Positions 53,047-62,070 of a DNA stretch of 64,000 bases are shown here, one piece after another. Position 1 is the first letter of the stretch, and every line of letters begins with the position of its first letter. A program made the translations under genes and the position numbers. Source of the DNA: Paenisporosarcina sp. OV554 (GTDB taxonomy: Bacteria > Bacillota > Bacilli > Bacillales_A > Planococcaceae). The stretch covers positions 62,001 to 126,000 of the forward strand of contig NZ_QBUC01000002.1 of the NCBI RefSeq assembly GCF_003058165.1, given 5' to 3'. The notes below the pieces were generated by a model. The model was not told the origin of the DNA and did no database searches. It saw only the letters and a program-made list of their open reading frames with translations.

Positions 53047-55164
53047 GTGAAACCAGTGATTATTGCAGAAAAGCCAAGTCAGGCAAAAGCGTATGCAGAT
53101 GCTTTCAAAGTGAAAAAGCAAGAAGGTTTTTTTGATGTGCAAGCATGTGAAGCGTTTCCACAAGGTGCCTATATTACTTGGGGAATCGGTCATTTAGTCG
53201 AGCTGCGTGATCCGAAATCTCACAACTCGAAGTGGGCCAAGTGGTCACTTCAAACGTTGCCTATATTACCGGAAGAGTTTCAGTTTCAAGTTGCGAAAGG
53301 AAAAGAGAAGCAGTTTGGGATTATCAAAAAGCTCATCTATGAAGCAGATACCATAATAAATGCGTGTGACGTGGATCGCGAAGGGTCTAATATTTTTTAT
53401 AGTATTTTTGATTACACACGTGCGCGCAATAAAACAATTAAGCGGTTATGGATTAATTCACTTGAAGTAGATGAAGTGCGAAAAGGGTTTCTTCAGTTAC
53501 AAGATAATCGTAAAGATTTATTAATGTATGAAGAAGCAAAAGCCCGTCAAATGAGTGATTGGCTAGTTGGGATGAATGGCTCCCGACTTTACACACTCCT
53601 TATTCAACAAAAAGGAATTCGAGAAGTGTTTTCCATTGGCCGAGTGCAATCACCTACTGTTTATCTAATTTATCAACGTGCTCTTGAAATTGAACGTTTT
53701 GTGCCGGAAGCCTTTTTTGAATTAGAAGGAACGTTCCAAGCAGAACACGGTTCTTATAAAGGGAAAGTAAAAGGCAAGATGAAGAAGATAGAAGAAGTTC
53801 AAGAGCTGTTACAGAAGCATCAAATCAATGGGACTCTACCAGGTACGGTTCAGCAATTAAAGAAGGAAGATAAAAAAATACTTCCACCAAAGTTGCATGC
53901 ATTATCGACCATACAAGCTACTGCAAATCGCAAGTGGAAATACAGCCCTGCTAAAGTATTGTCTACGATGCAGAGTTTATATGAAAAGAAACTGGTCACA
54001 TATCCGAGAACAGATACTCAATTCATAACACCAAATGAATTTTCATACTTAGAAAGCCAAGTCGAAGCATATCAACAATTAATTCAGCAACCTTTCAACA
54101 TCGCTTCAAGAAGGCCAAGTAAACGGTATGTTGACAGTTCAAAAGTGCAGGAGCACTATGCCATCATTCCTACAAAAAAAATCCCAAGTGAGAGAGTTTT
54201 AGCGGGTTTGTCGCGTGAGGAACGCAATTTATATGAAGAGGTCCTCCGTACTACACTTGCCATGTTCCATTCAAATTATTTGTATCAAGAAACGACTGTG
54301 ACGACAGAAGTTAATAGACTTGCTTTTTTATCGAGTGGCAAAACGGAAATCGATAAAGGTTGGAAAGAGTTATTTTCGAATGACAAAGATCCTAAAGCAT
54401 CAAAAGAGCCAACCTTGCCAAAGCTTTCTCTTCATGAACAAGTGAAAAGTAAAGTAGCTATCAAAGAAGGCCAAACTTCGCCGCCTAAGCCATATACTGA
54501 AGGTCAATTAATAGCGATGATGAAAACATGTGGAAAATTTGTCGAAGATGCTAGTGAAACTGAAATACTCAAAGAAGTGGAAGGCCTTGGGACAGAAGCG
54601 ACTCGAAGCGGAATTATTGAAACTATAAAGCGACATGGGTATATTGAAGTAAATAAAAACATCGTGGCCATTACTGAAAAAGGACGAGTCCTTTGTGAAG
54701 CCATCGAAGGGAATTTACTTGCTAGCCCGGCAATGACAGCAAAGTGGGAAGCGTATTTGAAAAAAATAGGAACTGGTACAGGTTCTTCAGAGCTGTTTTT
54801 AGGAAGCATCGCGAAATTCTTGAATCATTTAATTCAAGAAGTCCCAGCGCAACTTCACGATAAAGTGTTTCAAATGACGACTGAAACCTTTGTAACGAGA
54901 AAAGAAATTGCGACTTGTCCAACTTGTCAAAAAGGAACCATCATTTCTAGAAAGAATTTTTATGGTTGTTCTGCTTATAAAGAAGGCTGCAAGCAGACGT
55001 TTCCAGCTATTTATTTAAAAAAGCGTTTATCAGCAAAACATATTGAAGATTTATGTACACACGGCAAAACTGAAGGGATTACAGGTTTTGTTTCAAAAGC
55101 TGGTAAAAATTTCAATGCAAAACTCGTCTTAACGAATGGTCAACTTAAATTAGATTTCCTTTAG
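53047..55164 (+). CDS. topB: DNA topoisomerase III
   Basis: 705 residues, type IA topoisomerase. The Toprim domain is at the start (VIIAEKPSQAKAYADAF; DVDREG), the active-site Tyr is Y319 in LVTYPRTDT, and a C4 zinc finger lies near the C-terminus (CPTCQKG...CSAYKEGC). GTG 53047 is preferred: AAGGTGG is 7 bases upstream and family members start KPVIIAEKPS. The phosphatase gene follows after 12 bases, so the two are likely co-transcribed. Confidence 0.94.
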   Translation: MKPVIIAEKPSQAKAYADAFKVKKQEGFFDVQACEAFPQGAYITWGIGHLVELRDPKSHNSKWAKWSLQTLPILPEEFQFQVAKGKEKQFGIIKKLIYEADTIINACDVDREGSNIFYSIFDYTRARNKTIKRLWINSLEVDEVRKGFLQLQDNRKDLLMYEEAKARQMSDWLVGMNGSRLYTLLIQQKGIREVFSIGRVQSPTVYLIYQRALEIERFVPEAFFELEGTFQAEHGSYKGKVKGKMKKIEEVQELLQKHQINGTLPGTVQQLKKEDKKILPPKLHALSTIQATANRKWKYSPAKVLSTMQSLYEKKLVTYPRTDTQFITPNEFSYLESQVEAYQQLIQQPFNIASRRPSKRYVDSSKVQEHYAIIPTKKIPSERVLAGLSREERNLYEEVLRTTLAMFHSNYLYQETTVTTEVNRLAFLSSGKTEIDKGWKELFSNDKDPKASKEPTLPKLSLHEQVKSKVAIKEGQTSPPKPYTEGQLIAMMKTCGKFVEDASETEILKEVEGLGTEATRSGIIETIKRHGYIEVNKNIVAITEKGRVLCEAIEGNLLASPAMTAKWEAYLKKIGTGTGSSELFLGSIAKFLNHLIQEVPAQLHDKVFQMTTETFVTRKEIATCPTCQKGTIISRKNFYGCSAYKEGCKQTFPAIYLKKRLSAKHIEDLCTHGKTEGITGFVSKAGKNFNAKLVLTNGQLKLDFL

Positions 55165-55176
55165 GAGGATTACAGA

Positions 55177-55599
55177 ATGAATGATAAACAATACCAAGCG
55201 TTAATCGATGATCGTATTTTTGTTGGTGGAGTAGCTGATGTACAAAGAGCAATAGAAGATGAAAAAATCGATGTCGTGTACGATTTACGTGCAGAAGTTG
55301 CAGCATCATCAAGCGAAATCAGTAAACATCAACCAATTGTAGATGATGGTGAATTTCAAGACGAGTCTATCCGAACGGGAGTAAAGCAAATTGTTCAAGA
55401 TTACCAAGATGGAAAGAAAATTTTCTTCCATTGTAATTCTGGACGTGGCCGTGCAGGAACAATGGCAGTTGCTACGTTAATGGAACTTCGTTTAGCAGAT
55501 TCAATTGAAGAAGCTGAAGCAAGAGTGAAGATGGTTCGACCTGAAGTTGACGTGAAACCTCAATTCAAAGAAGCTTTAAAACGAATATATGGGGCATGA
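55177..55599 (+). CDS. Dual-specificity / tyrosine phosphatase family protein
   Basis: 140 residues. The CX5R loop is HCNSGRGRAGT, with C86 as nucleophile and R92; the general acid Asp is likely in VDDGEFQDES. Close behind topB with TAGGAGG, so co-transcribed. Substrate unknown. Confidence 0.88.
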   Translation: MNDKQYQALIDDRIFVGGVADVQRAIEDEKIDVVYDLRAEVAASSSEISKHQPIVDDGEFQDESIRTGVKQIVQDYQDGKKIFFHCNSGRGRAGTMAVATLMELRLADSIEEAEARVKMVRPEVDVKPQFKEALKRIYGA

Positions 55600-55611
55600 T
55601 AAGCATAGAAT

Positions 55612-55654
55612 AAGTAAGCAATCTTCTGATAGTGAAGAGTGCTTACTTTTTTTT
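55612..55654 (+). terminator. Terminator of the topB operon
   Basis: AAGTAAGC..CTTC and GAAG..GCTTACTTTTTTTT. Confidence 0.8.
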
Positions 55655-55838
55655 AGTGCTGTGAAAGTTAGTTGGTTTACTTTTTATTTTGCCAAATACG
55701 AAAACATTAGACGATTTTGATTGAATTTAACTGGTTTTTTCATCAAACTTTATTCCCGAAACAGTCTATTTTAGTGGATCATTTGTTTAAGGTTATTAAG
55801 GGATTAATGTCAATTTAGTCTTCATACGAATGGATTAA

Positions 55839-55919
55839 AAAATTATTATTAATTTTGAAGAACAACTTGAATCCCTTGTACAGCAAGGTTTGTATGCTTC
55901 GACAAATTTTGCAAATTGA
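55839..55919 (+). pseudogene. Fragment resembling a ribbon-helix-helix antitoxin N-terminus
   Basis: An open run of 26 codons reads NFEEQLESLVQQGLYASTNF before a stop, without start codon or ribosome site. The phrase EQLESLVQQGLYASTSE is typical for ParD/CopG-type antitoxins. The 411-base gap 55600-56010 has no other gene. Confidence 0.35.
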
Positions 55920-56010
55920 ACGTTAGGGAGCATATTACCTATTTAGTGAGTGAAATTGCATTAAAAAAGGTGTATACTTGTACTAAGAGAACTTTTAGAA
56001 GAGGTGAAGT

Positions 56011-56436
56011 ATGGAGAAAGATCAAATTCCAAGTGCAGTCAACAAGGACTTCTTGACAAATGAATTAGGATTAATTCAACACTTAAATACAACCATATTT
56101 AAGAAAAGAGATTTTTTTGTATTGTCACCGTCAGTTCAAAACAAGTCTAATGGATTTGATTTAAGAGAAGTTAGTTTAAACAAGTACAATCGAATCGCTC
56201 ATAATGGATATTTACTTATTCGTTACAAAGAACGTTTCTTAATTGCTAAGCTTGCTAATTTCAGAAAAAAAATGATGCGTGAAGAACTTAAAGCAACTAG
56301 TACTTCAAAAACGTCTCATTGGAAGTTTATTGTTAAGGAATCTCCTACATTACATGTCGTTTGTCAAACTGACAGTGATGAAACGTATCCCCTACAAGAG
56401 CCATCAAGTAATCAATTAATTAAATTTTTTCAATAA
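56011..56436 (+). CDS. Hypothetical protein (141 residues)
   Basis: Basic, soluble, no cysteine cluster. AGAGGTG lies before the ATG. Sequence (FFVLSPSVQNKSNGFDLREV, ERFLIAKLANFRKKMMREE) suggests an alpha/beta domain of unknown family. Terminated at 56444. Monocistronic. Confidence 0.7.
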   Translation: MEKDQIPSAVNKDFLTNELGLIQHLNTTIFKKRDFFVLSPSVQNKSNGFDLREVSLNKYNRIAHNGYLLIRYKERFLIAKLANFRKKMMREELKATSTSKTSHWKFIVKESPTLHVVCQTDSDETYPLQEPSSNQLIKFFQ

Positions 56437-56443
56437 GTAAAGG

Positions 56444-56478
56444 AAAGCATGCGTATTCATTATACGTATGCTTTTTTT
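56444..56478 (+). terminator. Terminator after the 141-residue gene
   Basis: AAAGCATGCGTA and TACGTATGCTTTTTTT around TTCATTA. Confidence 0.85.
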
Positions 56479-56616
56479 GATTGAAAAAGAATAATTTTGT
56501 AAAATTACTATGTATTTTTTTGTCGTGATTTATACAATAAATTCAAATTCCTGCTTACTTTTTTTGAAATACGGGTATTCATATGACAAAACCTTAAAAT
56601 GGGAGTTGTTATAGGT

Positions 56617-57414
56617 ATGTTTATGAGGGATCATCATCAAATAGAATTATCTAATCTGACATTAGCTTATCAAGATACTGGAGAAGGAAAAGCAGTGGTT
56701 TTGCTTCATGGTTTTTGCGGTAGCCATGCCTATTTTGATAAAATAATCCCCACCTTATCCGAAAAGAATCGAGTAATTGTACCAGACTTACCAGGGCATG
56801 GAGATTCAACTTTTCCTAAAGGGAATTATGAGATGGAATATATGGCGGATACGTTAAAAGAGTTATTAGATGGTTTGAATTTAGATAAGGTAACGTTATT
56901 TGGCCATTCTTTGGGCGGATACATAACACTGGCATTTGCGGAAAAATACGAAGAACGACTTCACGGATATTCATTAATCCATTCATCAGCATTTCCGGAT
57001 ACAGAGGAAGCAAAAGAAGGTCGAGATTCGGCGATAGATAAAGTAGAATCAGAAGGTGTTTCAGCACTAATAGAAGGTCTAGTTCCAAAGTTATTTTCTC
57101 CTGATAACGTAGGTTCACATGCAAGAGATGTGGAAAAAGTGAAAAACATTGGTTGTGAGACAACTAAAGAGGGCGCAATCGGCATGTTGAAGGCAATGAA
57201 AAATCGGCCGGATCGAAATCATGTATTAAAAAGCAGCAATCTTCCTGCACTTCTGATTGCAGGTGAAAAAGATCAAGTAATTCCTCCCGAAAAAACATTC
57301 TCAGTTCATAAAGATACGATTTCACAAGCATTAATTAAGGGTGCAGGCCATATGAGTATGATGGAAAAGCCTGAAATCCTCATATCCGAAATTCAGCACT
57401 TTTTAAAATCATAA
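56617..57414 (+). CDS. Alpha/beta-hydrolase
   Basis: About 265 residues. Oxyanion hole VVLLHGFCGS, nucleophile Ser in FGHSLGGY, acid Asp in AGEKDQVIPP, His in GAGHMSMMEKPE: full catalytic triad. ATG 56617 chosen because GGGAG is about 10 bases upstream; the alternative 56599 ATG overlaps that site. Substrate not predictable (esterase, haloalkane or menaquinone-type hydrolases all share this fold). Confidence 0.88.
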   Translation: MFMRDHHQIELSNLTLAYQDTGEGKAVVLLHGFCGSHAYFDKIIPTLSEKNRVIVPDLPGHGDSTFPKGNYEMEYMADTLKELLDGLNLDKVTLFGHSLGGYITLAFAEKYEERLHGYSLIHSSAFPDTEEAKEGRDSAIDKVESEGVSALIEGLVPKLFSPDNVGSHARDVEKVKNIGCETTKEGAIGMLKAMKNRPDRNHVLKSSNLPALLIAGEKDQVIPPEKTFSVHKDTISQALIKGAGHMSMMEKPEILISEIQHFLKS

Positions 57415-57427
57415 TGTAAATTTACGT

Positions 57428-57468
57428 AAAGACCTTTGTTCTCCTGAGCAATGGTCTTTTCGTTTTAT
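57428..57468 (+). terminator. Terminator of the alpha/beta-hydrolase gene
   Basis: AAAGACCTTTG and CAATGGTCTTTT with one mismatch. Confidence 0.6.
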
Positions 57469-57504
57469 TGATTAAATTTTTTACTCTTGTTGCTCCAATA
57501 TTAT

Positions 57505-57864
57505 ATGTGTGAATTTATTCATTTTCGCTTAGAAGAAGTGAAAGCTTTGATTGAAGAAGATACTGATTTAGAAGCAAGAGATGCAGAAGGCTATACAGCT
57601 TTATCCTATGCTGAATTTTCTGGAGAAAATGAAATCGCACAAGTTTTATTAGAAGCAGGTTCAGACCCGAATGCTCAAGATGATTATTCAAATGTACTAG
57701 TGGGTCCGTTATACAATGATAATTATGAATTGGCATCTATGCTTTATGAGTATGGAGCGGACCTAGCACTACAAGATCCGTCAGGGGAGTCTGCTTTTAC
57801 TTATTTAGTGTCGATAATGAAGAAGATTTTTTCTGGCAATAGAAGAATAATCATCATCAAATAA
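57505..57864 (+). CDS. Ankyrin-repeat protein, possibly 5'-truncated
   Basis: About 119 residues with three ankyrin repeats (DAEGYTALSYAEFSGENEIA, QVLLEAGSDPNAQDD, ASMLYEYGADLALQDPSGES). No ribosome site precedes any start codon, and the tail turns into an odd basic string (KKIFSGNRRIIIIK) after the last repeat, while another frame offers NEEDFFWQ. A frameshift near the 3' end and loss of the 5' end are likely. Confidence 0.5.
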   Translation: MCEFIHFRLEEVKALIEEDTDLEARDAEGYTALSYAEFSGENEIAQVLLEAGSDPNAQDDYSNVLVGPLYNDNYELASMLYEYGADLALQDPSGESAFTYLVSIMKKIFSGNRRIIIIK

Positions 57865-57920
57865 AGAGGACGTTGCGAAAGTCAGGATTGCTGACTTTCA
57901 TAACGTCCTCTTGTTTAATT
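57863..57920 (+). terminator. Terminator after the ankyrin gene
   Basis: AAGAGGACGTT, GAAAGTCAG, loop, CTGACTTTC, AACGTCCTCTT: a two-part stem with T-rich tail. Confidence 0.8.
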
Positions 57921-57934
57921 GAAATTGGATTTAC

Positions 57935-58414
57935 TTAAAAACATTGGAAAGATGAAATTCTTTGTAGATCCGTTCCGTAGTAACTCCATCTACGACCATT
58001 CCATCTAAATCCGGCAACAGATTCTCTACCTACGAATGTTGGGAAAAACCAAAAAGCACGACCGTTTCTTAACCATATATAGGTAAAACGGAACAAACAT
58101 CCACGAATCGCACCAGGATCTACTGCAAATGCTTGTGCCCCGCCTCGAGCTCCAGCTGGTTGTTGGGGAACGAATGATGGTGGTGGTCCAGTCGGTGCAC
58201 TAGAAGACGGTTGGCCTCCTCCTGGGAATCCTCCCTGTCCAGGAAAACCTCCTTGACCAGGGAAACCAGGTCCTTGACCAGGAAATCCGGGTGGTCTCAT
58301 TTGTCCAGGGGGATTTGGGAATCCAAAGCCTGGCCCTCCTTGTCCAGGAAAGTTTGGGCCTCCAAAGCCTGGTGATTCATCACCTGGTTGAAATGGGGAA
58401 AATTGATTAACCAA
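57935..58414 (-). CDS. Gly/Pro-rich repeat protein with conserved C-terminal domain (spore-coat-like)
   Basis: 159 residues. The N-terminal half is low-complexity GFPGQGGFPGQGG repeats; the C-terminal 60 residues (GAIRGCLFRFTYIWLRNGR, then FWFFPTFVGRESVAGFRW and SFQCF) form a conserved aromatic domain that is recurrent in Bacillales spore-associated or exosporium-type small proteins. The start is TTG 58414, 9 bases after AAAGGAGG. Two Cys could crosslink. Function inferred only. Confidence 0.7.
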   Translation of the reverse strand: MVNQFSPFQPGDESPGFGGPNFPGQGGPGFGFPNPPGQMRPPGFPGQGPGFPGQGGFPGQGGFPGGGQPSSSAPTGPPPSFVPQQPAGARGGAQAFAVDPGAIRGCLFRFTYIWLRNGRAFWFFPTFVGRESVAGFRWNGRRWSYYGTDLQRISSFQCF

Positions 58415-58522
58415 AAATGGGTACCTCCTTTAATCTGTATTCGAGTTAGTATATGGCTTAAATAAATAATAGACTGGGTTCTGTTTATAGGTTTGAAAAT
58501 GGAGAAAATCGAAAGGAAGAAA

Positions 58523-58590
58523 AAAGTGCCAGACTCCGATGTAAGTGGATAAAAAACGTCCAACAAAACGTGAAGTGTCTGGCACTTTTC
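58523..58590. repeat. GTGCCAGGCA-type dispersed hairpin, copy 5
   Basis: AAAAGTGCCAGACT and AAGTGTCTGGCACTTTT; shares ACGTCCAACAAA with the copy at 37461. Immediately upstream of array C. Confidence 0.72.
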
Positions 58591-58644
58591 TGAAAATGAG
58601 AAAGTATAAGGTTATTAGAGCTACACCATCGAACTTGGAGATTG

Positions 58645-58770
58645 GTTTTCGACCAATAAACGTGTGTTTTCGACTACTAAATTTAAGTTTCCGACCAACT
58701 AAGCTTTGTTTCCGACCGTTCAACAGGGGTTTCCGACCACTCACGTAAAGTTTCCGACCATTCGCTTGGA
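58645..58770. repeat. 21-bp-periodic intergenic array C (core GTTTCCGACCAnTAA)
   Basis: Six units with CGAC at 58650, 58671, 58692, 58713, 58734 and 58755, exactly 21 bases apart. GTTT(C/T)CGAC is conserved and the rest variable. The reverse complement of the core resembles that of array A (GACGTCGGAAAAAT, i.e. ATTTTTCCGACGTC). The 447-base gap 58415-58861 is filled by this array and the hairpin at 58523; no gene. Confidence 0.88.
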
Positions 58771-58861
58771 CAAGGATACCGATCCTCTCCAGTAGGACAC
58801 TAATTTCTTTGCAAATTTTCCCTACTAAAGAAAAACCAAACGCCAGCTCGTTGGCACCCCT

Positions 58862-59509
58862 CTATAAAACATACATATAAACACATAAGAAGTGGAATAT
58901 AGATCCTAAAAGTATAAAGATGTGAAATATTTCATGGAAGCCAAAGTATTTGGATTGTAAAAATGTTGGTTTTGCACCGTATATAATACCGCCAATCGTA
59001 TACATTAAGCCACCTAAAACGAGTAACCAAAAACCAATAGAGCTTAATGTCTCAGCAAGAGGTGAAGCTAAGAAAACGATAATCCATCCCATTCCAATGT
59101 AGAGCCCAGTAGAAAGCCATCTTGGGCAGTTGAACCACACCATTTTAAATAAAATTCCAGCGATTGCTATGCATGTAACAACCGCGAATAACACAAAACC
59201 AGTTGAACCATTTAATGCGATTAAACAAAAAGGGGCATATGAGCCTGCAATTAATAAAAATATCATCGAGTGGTCAAGCCTTCTTAAAATAGCTATGATT
59301 CGGTCTTTTGCAAGCACCATATGGTAGATGGCTGAGGCGGAATACAATAAAATCATGCTAACTCCGAATATCGTGACAGCAACAACATGTAGGGTAGGAG
59401 CATCCGTTATAGATACTTTGACAATCATTACTATTAACGCAACAACTGAAAGAACCGCACCGGCTAAATGTGACAATGAATTAAAGGGTTCGCGTATATA
59501 AGTGTGCAA
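58862..59509 (-). CDS. trhA: Haemolysin III / TrhA family membrane protein (PAQR-like)
   Basis: 215 residues, seven helices. REPFNSLSHLAGAVLS, YSASAIYHM, LDHSMIFLLIAGSY and FHEIFHIFILLGSIFHFLC carry the metal-binding His/Asp of the PAQR superfamily. TTG 59509 follows GGAGGTG. The family is linked to membrane homeostasis. Monocistronic. Confidence 0.88.
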   Translation of the reverse strand: MHTYIREPFNSLSHLAGAVLSVVALIVMIVKVSITDAPTLHVVAVTIFGVSMILLYSASAIYHMVLAKDRIIAILRRLDHSMIFLLIAGSYAPFCLIALNGSTGFVLFAVVTCIAIAGILFKMVWFNCPRWLSTGLYIGMGWIIVFLASPLAETLSSIGFWLLVLGGLMYTIGGIIYGAKPTFLQSKYFGFHEIFHIFILLGSIFHFLCVYMYVL

Positions 59510-59651
59510 ATCAACACCTCCATAATTATATGTAGTTATTAATACTACTTATCACAATATACGCATATCATCATCTGGTCAACATTTACGATTGCTCTTT
59601 TTTACGTTACAATTACACGAGTAAATGCCAATGAAAACAGAGGGATGTTAA

Positions 59652-60260
59652 ATGGAAAACACAAAAGACATACTCAATAAGCTTTCTTTAGAAAACAATA
59701 TTTCACTTCAAGAAATGCCTGATATTGATTTATATATGGACCAAGTGATTCAATTATTTGATCACACCTTTAAAATGACAAAACGAAATGACGATGAAAA
59801 GGTTTTAACGAAAACAATGATCAACAACTATGCAAAAGGGAAACTTTTTATTCCCATTAAAAATAAAAAGTATTCGAAGAAGCATCTCATCTTAATTAGT
59901 TTGGTTTATCAACTAAAAGGATCTTTATCCATCAATGACATCAAATCTACTCTTGGCGTAATTAATGATAAATTGACCAATGAAGACTTCGAACTGGAAA
60001 AGTTCTATAAAAGTTTTCTATCCATTCAACAAAGGAATGCGGTAGACTTCGAACATGAATTCCAACAAAGAGTAAACGACGCACACAGCGAAGTGGCTAA
60101 AATGGAAGAAAGCGATAGAGATAATCTTGAGAAAATCCTTTTAATCTTATCTCTCGTCAATATTAGTAACTCTTACCGCAAAGCGGCAGAACTGTTAATC
60201 GACGAATTGAAAGAAACCAAGATAAAGCAACCTGGCACTTCAAATAACAAAAAAGCTTAG
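59652..60260 (+). CDS. DUF1836 protein with repeat-derived C-terminus
   Basis: 202 residues. The DUF1836 core shows TKTMINNYAKGKLF and KKYSKKHLILISLVYQLKG. These resemble MerR-like helix-turn-helix proteins of Firmicutes with unknown targets. The last residues (QPGTSNNKKA) are encoded by half of a GTGCCAGGCA repeat (CCTGGCACTT), so the native end is replaced. 55 bases before recQ. Confidence 0.85.
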   Translation: MENTKDILNKLSLENNISLQEMPDIDLYMDQVIQLFDHTFKMTKRNDDEKVLTKTMINNYAKGKLFIPIKNKKYSKKHLILISLVYQLKGSLSINDIKSTLGVINDKLTNEDFELEKFYKSFLSIQQRNAVDFEHEFQQRVNDAHSEVAKMEESDRDNLEKILLILSLVNISNSYRKAAELLIDELKETKIKQPGTSNNKKA

Positions 60261-60285
60261 CTACTCAAAAAAGTGCCTGGCACTT
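60229..60285. repeat. GTGCCAGGCA-type dispersed repeat, copy 6
   Basis: AACCTGGCACTT (60229-60240) and the self-palindrome AAGTGCCTGGCACTT (60271-60285). Confidence 0.6.
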
Positions 60286-60315
60286 TCAACCTGCAATATA
60301 GAAGGAGTGACCACT

Positions 60316-62070
60316 TTGTTAGACCAAGCAAGAAAGTATCTACAAACGTACTTTGGATATGAGACATTTAGAACCGGACAAGAACAGGTGATTAACCAGG
60401 TGCTGAATGGAGAGAATTCCATTTGTGTGATGCCTACTGGTGGAGGGAAATCCATTTGTTATCAAATTCCTGCGCTTGTTTTAGAAGGAACAACCATTGT
60501 CGTGTCACCACTTATCTCTTTAATGAAAGATCAAGTTGATACATTAATAGAGGCGGGCATTTATGCTGCTTATATCAATAGCTCACTGAGTCACGAAGAA
60601 GTACGAGAAGTGATGTATGATGTTAAACGAGGTGCGGTTAAACTTTTGTATATCGCTCCAGAACGTTTAGATTCACAATCGTTTTTGAATGAATTACGTG
60701 AAATTCCAGTACCACTTATTGCCGTTGACGAAGCGCATTGTATTTCGCAATGGGGTCATGATTTTAGACCAAGCTACCGCTTGATTAGCAGAATGACGGA
60801 GTTATTTCCAAATACGCCTACCGTTCTCGCATTAACTGCAACTGCGACACCCCAAGTTCGCGAAGATATTTGCCGCATTCTCCAAATTACTGAAGAAAAT
60901 ACAGTAATGACAGGATTTGAACGCTCTAACTTAACATTCTCTGTTATCCGAGGACAAGACCGAGAAAAGTTTGTAAAAGACTATGTAATGAAAAATGAAA
61001 ACGAATCAGGAATTATTTACGCAGCGACGCGAAAAACAGTAAATCATATTTATGAGATGCTTCAAAAACGTGGGATTAGTGTGGCGAAATATCATGGTGG
61101 CATGTTCGATGAAGACCGTAGTTACGAGCAAGACCGGTTTTTAAAAGACGAAGTTCAAGTGATGGTAGCGACGAATGCATTTGGAATGGGAATCGATAAA
61201 TCAAACATTCGTTATGTCATTCATTATCAATTGCCGAAAAACATGGAGAGTTATTACCAAGAAGCTGGACGTGCAGGGCGAGATGGACTACCGAGTGCGT
61301 GTACAGTGTTATATGCATCTCAAGACGTCCAAACTCAGAGATTTTTAATTGATCAAGCTCAAGATCCTAGTCGCATTCCTGCAGAACTCATTAAATTGCA
61401 AGGAATGGTTGACTATTGTCATACAGAAAATTGTTTGCAACAATTTATCATTCAATATTTTGGCGACACATATCCAGACACTTGTGGACAATGTAGCAAT
61501 TGTACCGACCAACGTGAAAGTCAAGATGTCACACAAGACGTCCAAATGGTTCTTTCATGTGTTATTCGAATGGGTCAAAAATTCGGTAAAACGCTGATAG
61601 CCCAAGTATTAACAGGGTCTCGAAATAAAAAAGTATTAGAATTTAGATTCGACAAACTATCAACTTATGGCATTTTAAAACACTATAATGCTAAAGATGT
61701 AGCGAATTTAATGGAGTTTATGATATCTCAGGACTTATTAGCTGTAGATCAAGGTTCATTTCCTACAATCTATGTGACTGAGCAAAGTAAAGAAGTGCTA
61801 AAAGGCAATCGCAAAGTATTACGGAAAGGTGCCATCGTTACGCAACAGGTTGCAGACAATGATCCATTATTTGAAGAACTCCGTGTACTTAGAAAGCAAT
61901 TGGCTGATGAATCAAATGTTCCACCATTTGTTATTTTTTCGGATAAAACACTCAAAGATATGTGTGCTAAGCGGCCGAAAAATGAAGAAGAGTTCCTTGA
62001 AGTCAGTGGAGTAGGTGCAAATAAACTCGAAAAATATGGCGAGTCATTTTTGATTGCCATAAATCAATGA
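60316..62070 (+). CDS. recQ: ATP-dependent DNA helicase RecQ
   Basis: 584 residues. Helicase motif 0 FGYETFRTGQEQVI, Walker A MPTGGGKS, DEAHCISQWGHDFRP, motif VI QEAGRAGRDG, a zinc-binding RQC region (CLQQFIIQYFG, CGQCSNC) and a C-terminal HRDC domain (AKRPKNEEEFLEVSGVGANK). TTG 60316 is preferred: GAAGGAG is 8 bases before it, while the GTG at 60307 overlaps it. Follows DUF1836 after a repeat; own transcript likely. Confidence 0.94.
   Translation: MLDQARKYLQTYFGYETFRTGQEQVINQVLNGENSICVMPTGGGKSICYQIPALVLEGTTIVVSPLISLMKDQVDTLIEAGIYAAYINSSLSHEEVREVMYDVKRGAVKLLYIAPERLDSQSFLNELREIPVPLIAVDEAHCISQWGHDFRPSYRLISRMTELFPNTPTVLALTATATPQVREDICRILQITEENTVMTGFERSNLTFSVIRGQDREKFVKDYVMKNENESGIIYAATRKTVNHIYEMLQKRGISVAKYHGGMFDEDRSYEQDRFLKDEVQVMVATNAFGMGIDKSNIRYVIHYQLPKNMESYYQEAGRAGRDGLPSACTVLYASQDVQTQRFLIDQAQDPSRIPAELIKLQGMVDYCHTENCLQQFIIQYFGDTYPDTCGQCSNCTDQRESQDVTQDVQMVLSCVIRMGQKFGKTLIAQVLTGSRNKKVLEFRFDKLSTYGILKHYNAKDVANLMEFMISQDLLAVDQGSFPTIYVTEQSKEVLKGNRKVLRKGAIVTQQVADNDPLFEELRVLRKQLADESNVPPFVIFSDKTLKDMCAKRPKNEEEFLEVSGVGANKLEKYGESFLIAINQ

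Noticed and set aside
58545-58748. Plus-strand open frame with FRP heptads
   Set aside because: It is array C translated; start lies in a repeat hairpin, no ribosome site.
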